DNA of 64,000 bases from assembly GCF_015832195.1 (NCBI RefSeq), contig NC_052026.1, positions 18,447,013 through 18,511,012 of the forward strand, written 5' to 3'. The notes beneath the pieces were generated by a model. The model was not told the DNA's origin. It did no database searches and saw only the letters and a list, made by a program, of their open reading frames with translations. Each line of letters begins with the position of its first letter. Within the stretch, counting starts at the first letter, position 1. Shown in pieces: positions 59,120 to 64,000 of the stretch. The stretch comes from Motacilla alba alba (taxonomy: Eukaryota; Chordata; Aves; Passeriformes; Motacillidae). Both the position numbers and the translations under genes were made by a program.

Positions 59120-61772
59120 TTAAAAGCTCTGCCTCCTTTGTTAGTCGGAACGCCACAAACCCTAAAAAACCCCTCGGAGCTGATAAAGAGCTGCTTGGAA
59201 AAGTGCCTGGCTATGAGTAACCCATCTCAAATTCCAAATATTCTGAGGAAAATTGCTTGGTCTGCCAGAGCAGTAGTGCAGGACAGGTTGGAGGGGATGG
59301 GAAGGGAATTTCTTCCATGTTCAGTGAGATTCCTCTTTGATTATTCTGGATTTTAATCAGCTGATGGGAAAACCTCAGGATCCAGGTGGCTTTTCCTCAT
59401 CAGTTCCATTGGCTGGAGAGCTCCAGCCACCACTCTTCAAAAAGGAGGAGAAATCAAAACAAACAAATGGGAAGCTTTGGGGTGACTCTGCTCCTCCACT
59501 CAGCATTTTTATATCAGAAAATAACATCAAACCCTTCGTCTTTGAGGGTCATTAATTTCTTCAGGGATCCTGGATGGTTTCCCTCTGAATCTCTGTGGAG
59601 ATGCTGCTTTTTATAACCACCCAGTGTCACTGGGGAAAGTTTCTGCAGCCAGCACATTCACTGAGCCACCAGTGCTGACATTTCCCCTGTGATGTGGCTT
59701 TGTTAACTCTGTCTGGCCATCCACATAAGGTCATTCCTCGCAAGAACAAGCAATTCCACATCTACACTACAGCAAACCAGCAATATCTGCAAAATCCAGG
59801 CTTCAGTCCCGTTATTTCATTTATTACTCATTGCCCTTCATGATAATTTGAGCCCTTTTTTCTGATTTTCTCCTTTTCTTTGCCACCAGAACACGTTACA
59901 GCTCCGTCCACTGCACACAGAGAAGTTGCCATGTTTTGGAAACCTTTCAAGTGGTGAACATATTTAGATGTGTGCCTGAAACACGAGCTTGTGTTGTTGC
60001 TATAAGGGTATGGATCTTACTTTAGCTACAAGGCTTGGGAATTCAATTAGCAGAAGAATGTGGAGCAGGAGGCAGCAGAAAGCTGCTGGTGAAAACTCTC
60101 CCTAATTCCAATTTTCTCTGGGACCCTCATCCCACCAATTCACCTCCACACGTGCCTGATCCTTTTCCATTCCTTCCTTGTCCCCCTGCTCCTGAATCTT
60201 AGAATCTGCTCCCAAAGTCAGCACACAGGCTGGGTATTGGATCCAGACCCCAAAGCTCCTACCTGGGCTCATTTCCAGCTGTGTATTTGTAAAAAGGCTT
60301 CTCCTGAAGAAGCCTTTCAAAGAGAACAGATGCCCACACCTTGCTGTATTTTGGAGGAAGCTGAAATGATCCCTGAAGCAAATCCCTCCTGTGACCCGTT
60401 CTGTGATCCAGGGGCTGAGTTCTGCCCTGCTTTTACTCAGGAGCTGCACCATGATGCTGCTGCTTGACGGCCACCGCGGGGATTATTTTCATTTTTCCAA
60501 AACAGAGGAGACAGAGCAAAGAAACGCTCCAGGCAAAATTCTGGCACACAAAGTGCTCGAGCCCTAAAGGTGTGATGAAAGCATAATCCTGCACATAACC
60601 CTCAGTTCTGCTGCCTAAAATAATACTCCAGGATGCTGGCAGGGGAATACTACGCTTCCTGTGAGTGTTTCAGTTCACATTCTCCCAAAAATAACACAGC
60701 GACTGTTAACACCTGCACTTTTCAACATTTCCTTGCTAACAACAAGGAGATTAATGGGTTCCATTCAAAAGGACCTTTTTGACCTCATTTATGATGTTGA
60801 GAAACTCAGGAAATTGCCTGCTAATCCAAAGCTTGATAATCCCAGGTTTCTTCAGGAAAGATCCTGGCTCGAAGCGTTCAGTGGGAGAAGGGCTGGATCC
60901 AGGGGGGACAGGATCCACAGGGACTCACAGCAGATGGATCCCTGTGTTAAGGGGTCAAGAGGAGAGGTGGGAATGCAGGAACAGAAGTTACTCAACATTT
61001 CCAGTGCTGCAGACCACAGGACAAACTTCATTTGGCCAAGACTTTGCTCCCATTTTGGAAAAACGTGGGAAGAGGGGAGCCCGGGGGGATTGCGGCAGCT
61101 CCCAGGGGCTCCAGGCAGGATTAGGCCAGGCTGAGCTTGCAGGCAGATCCTGGAGTGACCCAGGGGCCTGGCCCAGCAGCTCCTGATGGCTCAGTGCCAC
61201 AGCAGCTGGGCGCTGGCATGGGAAGCAGGAGCTGCAGGTTGGCTGCTCCTGGAGGAGTTGGGGCTGGCAGATGGCACCACTTTGTGCCTCTGCCTGGGAT
61301 TTCCAGAGGAAAACTTCTTCCAGTTTTTCACAGACAGCTCCAGCCTTCTGCTTTCAATTTCACAGAGCACTGGAGGGTATTTTTTTATCTTTTCTTGTTT
61401 CTTTTCAATGTATTTGTGTATTATAAACGTGGGCCAAACCCCCGGGAGTTTGTCAGAGAGGTCCAGCCTTGAGAAAACAGCCTTGCCCAGACAAAAGTAC
61501 AAATATATCAGCACCTCTACCTGCTTCTGCTTCAGGAAACATTCAGCCAGCTGATCAAATGCCATCTTAATTACAAGCTTTGCAAAGAGCACAGACGAGC
61601 CAGGAAAAATCAGAAATAAGGAGCTGTGCAGCTCCTTCACAACAGGAGGGAAAACAAACACGAAACCAGTGCCTGGATTCAGCCCAGGATGGGCAGGGAC
61701 AAGCTGAGGATGCTTTAGAGAAGGAGCAGCCTCAAAGAAGGAAGGTTTGTGCAGGACAGAGGCACTTCTGTC
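59120..61772. other. Unique sequence between the duplicated modules
   Basis: About 2.65 kb with no recognised gene. The stretch at about 59,935-60,060 ('tttcaagtggtgaacatatt', an NKX2-type TCAAGTGG, and 'gaattcaattagcagaag') has enhancer-like texture. Confidence 0.4.
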
Positions 61773-61958
61773 TGATTAATCACAGAATTACAGTAAGTGA
61801 TGCAGATCTGGTAATTAGTGAGGTAAACTCTCTTTTAGGCATTTCTCTGCAGCCTTAGTGACCACCCAGAAATCCCATCTCCCAATTTAATTCCATGGAC
61901 ACACCTGGAGCAGACCTCGAGCATCCCCACTCTGCTCAGCCAAGAATGTTTCTTCAGA
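61773..61958. repeat. Copy 2 of the duplicated module
   Basis: The direct repeat of 58949-59119. The 48 bases from about 61812 to 61859 and the block 'ggagcagacctcgagcatcc' through 'tctgctcagccaagaa' are nearly identical to copy 1. A small insertion and scattered changes separate them. The GLI core is kept at 61860-61868. Confidence 0.88.
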
Positions 61959-63674
61959 CTTTTACATTTCCCTGAAATCCTATTTGTCCTCGTGAAGAAA
62001 CTCAGCTCCTAATTAATTCAGAGGAGTCCCAGTTAAGAGCTGCCTTTCCTGGGGAAGGAGCTGGGTGTTTCCCAGGGAATGGCTCTGGGCTGCTCTGCTC
62101 CTCATCCCCCTTTTCCCCAGTCAATCCCTGCACCTCTGGAAATTGGAAAGAGCAGATTCCCTCTGGAAAGCCCCACTGGAATGGGGATGGAGCAGAGAGC
62201 AGGAGGCAAATGCCACACGCAGCTCGGGCTTTTTGTAGGAGTGAAGTTACCAGGATCACTGCCAGGGAAGGTGGGCACGTCCAGAGGGTGATCCCAGCCC
62301 AAAGATGGCACAGACAGACTCAGCAGCACATTCCCAGTGCTGCTCTGATCCCTTTGCTTTCACTCCCATCTCCTCCCTCCTTTAGTGCCCATTCTGGCCT
62401 CTCTCCCATCCCGAACCTTTCACTGCTCAGCCCAACGAACCTTCCTAATAAACTCAAAAATATTTCATTCCCAGAGCCAGCATGGGGTGCAAGTCCATCA
62501 GGAAATAACAAGGTGCCCCCATTGTAGAGATATTTTTTTCCAAATTGTACTGATAGAGTTGTTTTGTAGACCCAAAGCAGGTGAAGGGGAGGGAAACCAC
62601 TGTGGGCATTTGAATCCTTTTGCTCCATAGGAAGTTTTCAGGCAGCTCCAAACAATTGGGGCTGAGAAAGTGCAGCTGATGTTGTGTTTGTACACGGGAT
62701 TTGTACCCAGGGCTGGGAGCTGGAGCCCATTGTTCAGGAGCCTGGCTTCCCCACGGAGCTGCAGGAAGCACAGGGCACAGCTGAGGGTACCCTGGCCAGA
62801 GTTCCTGCAAGGATTTTCCCAAGGCATGATTTGTGTGCTGCAGGAAAAACAGAAAAATCAGAAATATATCAATAAACGTATCGATAATCCTATTTTTGGG
62901 TCGATGAGAGTAAAAATTCGAAGAAATCTTGTCAAAATGCTTAGAAATTTCTTTTTCTTTTCTTAGTGAAAAGCTGAAGAATTAAACACAACCCCAAGTG
63001 CCTTCTGATGCCTTTTTTCCAAGTTCCTCACTCATTCTATTTTTCCAGAGATTACTTTCCCTCTGGAATGATAAAGGAAGTTAAAGGACTAAAGGGAATT
63101 TTATTGCCAACTGTTTGATTGGTTTTGGACTTGAGGGAAATGTTGGATCTGCTGATTTCTCACTGTTCTTATCTGACCACGCTCCAAAAAATGCCTCCAT
63201 TCTCTTAAACTACAAATTAAATGCCTCTGTCACTGCAAAGAACGCTGAAGATGCTCAGAAAGCTTGAAATCTCTCTCAGCCTGAGACCTCTTCATGTTCT
63301 TTAGATTCCCTCCATGAGAATATCACAAAAAATCCACGTACAGGTCCCTCAGTTGTGCTATCACCAGCTCCACTCAGACCCAGGCATTAATAATTGCAAC
63401 AGAGTCAATTTCTCGGCTAAAAGGTAAACTGGGTGATGGGAAGAACATGGAGAAAGGGGGGCAAAGTGTGAAATAGTGCAGGAAGTTGTTATCTCTGAGC
63501 AGAAAAAGTAAATATTTTTTTAATCCAAGAAGGATGTAAAATTGAGATATCTTCTGAGCTTGTGAGAGAGTGAAATGTTCTATCCTTCAAGAGCAATGGA
63601 TAAAATGAAGACAGGAGATAGAAGCCTGATCAATGCATTGCTCCAGCTTGGCTTGGATTTTATATGGATATAAA
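61959..63674. other. Intergenic region, nothing recognised
   Basis: About 1.7 kb of unique sequence with no recognised gene or repeat. Confidence 0.4.
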
Positions 63675-63752
63675 CCATGGCAGGGGGCGGAAGGGGATGG
63701 GATTCAAGGTCCTTTCCAACCCAAACCATTCCATGATCCTGTGATTCCATGA
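63675..63752 (+). mobile_element. CR1 LINE 3' end
   Basis: Plus-strand CR1 terminus: 'catggcagggggcggaaggg' near 63677, then 'ttccaacccaaaccattcc' and the terminal repeats ATGATCCTGTG/ATTCCATG up to 63752. Severely truncated. Confidence 0.88.
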
Positions 63753-64000
63753 AATCTTCACATGATCATGGTCCCAAACCTGCATTTACCCTGGCTGACC
63801 TTTGTTGGTGGCCTGAAGGCTCTTGGGTCTACAGGAGCCATTTCTGAAGGGTTGAAGAACTGCAAAAAAATCCTAAAATTGCTGCCGAAAGCCTTTCTCC
63901 AATGATGAGAAAAATAGGATGGGAAATTCCCACCCAAATTTGAATCCTGACAAATCACTGGAAAAGCCACTGAATTGAGGGGTGGATTGCTGATTTCTCC

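Overview
The window looks like a piece of a bird chromosome, probably from a songbird or another neoavian. Many truncated CR1 retrotransposon 3' ends carry the avian wording (a CATGGAATGGTTTGGG-type tail), there is one short solo LTR of a kind familiar from songbird genomes, and GC-rich minisatellites are abundant. The species assignment is inference; 'bird' is well supported.

One protein-coding gene is recognisable: FOXF1, on the minus strand, with two coding exons (16559-15500 and 13750-13590) separated by a 1.75 kb GC-rich intron. Together they encode 406 residues with an intact forkhead domain and the characteristic FOXF1 C-terminus. A large CpG island (about 13.1-18.4 kb) covers the gene and its promoter. 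The 3' UTR runs left to about 12.4 kb. The 5' UTR carries a GGGGCT-type hexanucleotide repeat next to the start codon.

Left of the gene (its 3' side, 1-12.4 kb) is a block of CR1 fragments and tandem repeats: a four-copy array with a period near 350 bp, three minisatellites of different unit (19/20, 29/30 and about 17 bp), and a 177-bp tandem duplication. An AT-rich, homeodomain-site-rich stretch at 11.56-11.96 kb could be a downstream enhancer. In other vertebrates MTHFSD, FOXC2 and FOXL1 lie on this side, but I see no exon of them here.

Right of the gene (its 5' side, 17.3-64 kb) I see no protein-coding gene. This matches the regulatory desert known between FOXF1 and IRF8. Close to FOXF1, a plus-strand TATA box at 17852 followed by a strong splice donor at 18047/18048 marks a probable divergent noncoding transcript in the place where mammals have FENDRR. 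Farther out are perfect GLI consensus sites (19909, 41309, 59025, 61860; the last two lie inside a duplicated module), a facing GATA pair (22578-22603), other unique AT-rich blocks that may be conserved enhancers, a roughly 0.9 kb purine-only tract (23.8-24.7 kb), microsatellites, CR1 fragments and the solo LTR.

I found no new multi-gene system. The best candidates for something undescribed are regulatory: the divergent promoter, the possible RNA G-quadruplex at the FOXF1 start codon, a U-tract/A-tract arrangement just before the poly(A) signal, and the duplicated GLI-containing module. Conservation could not be measured, so every enhancer call is a hypothesis.
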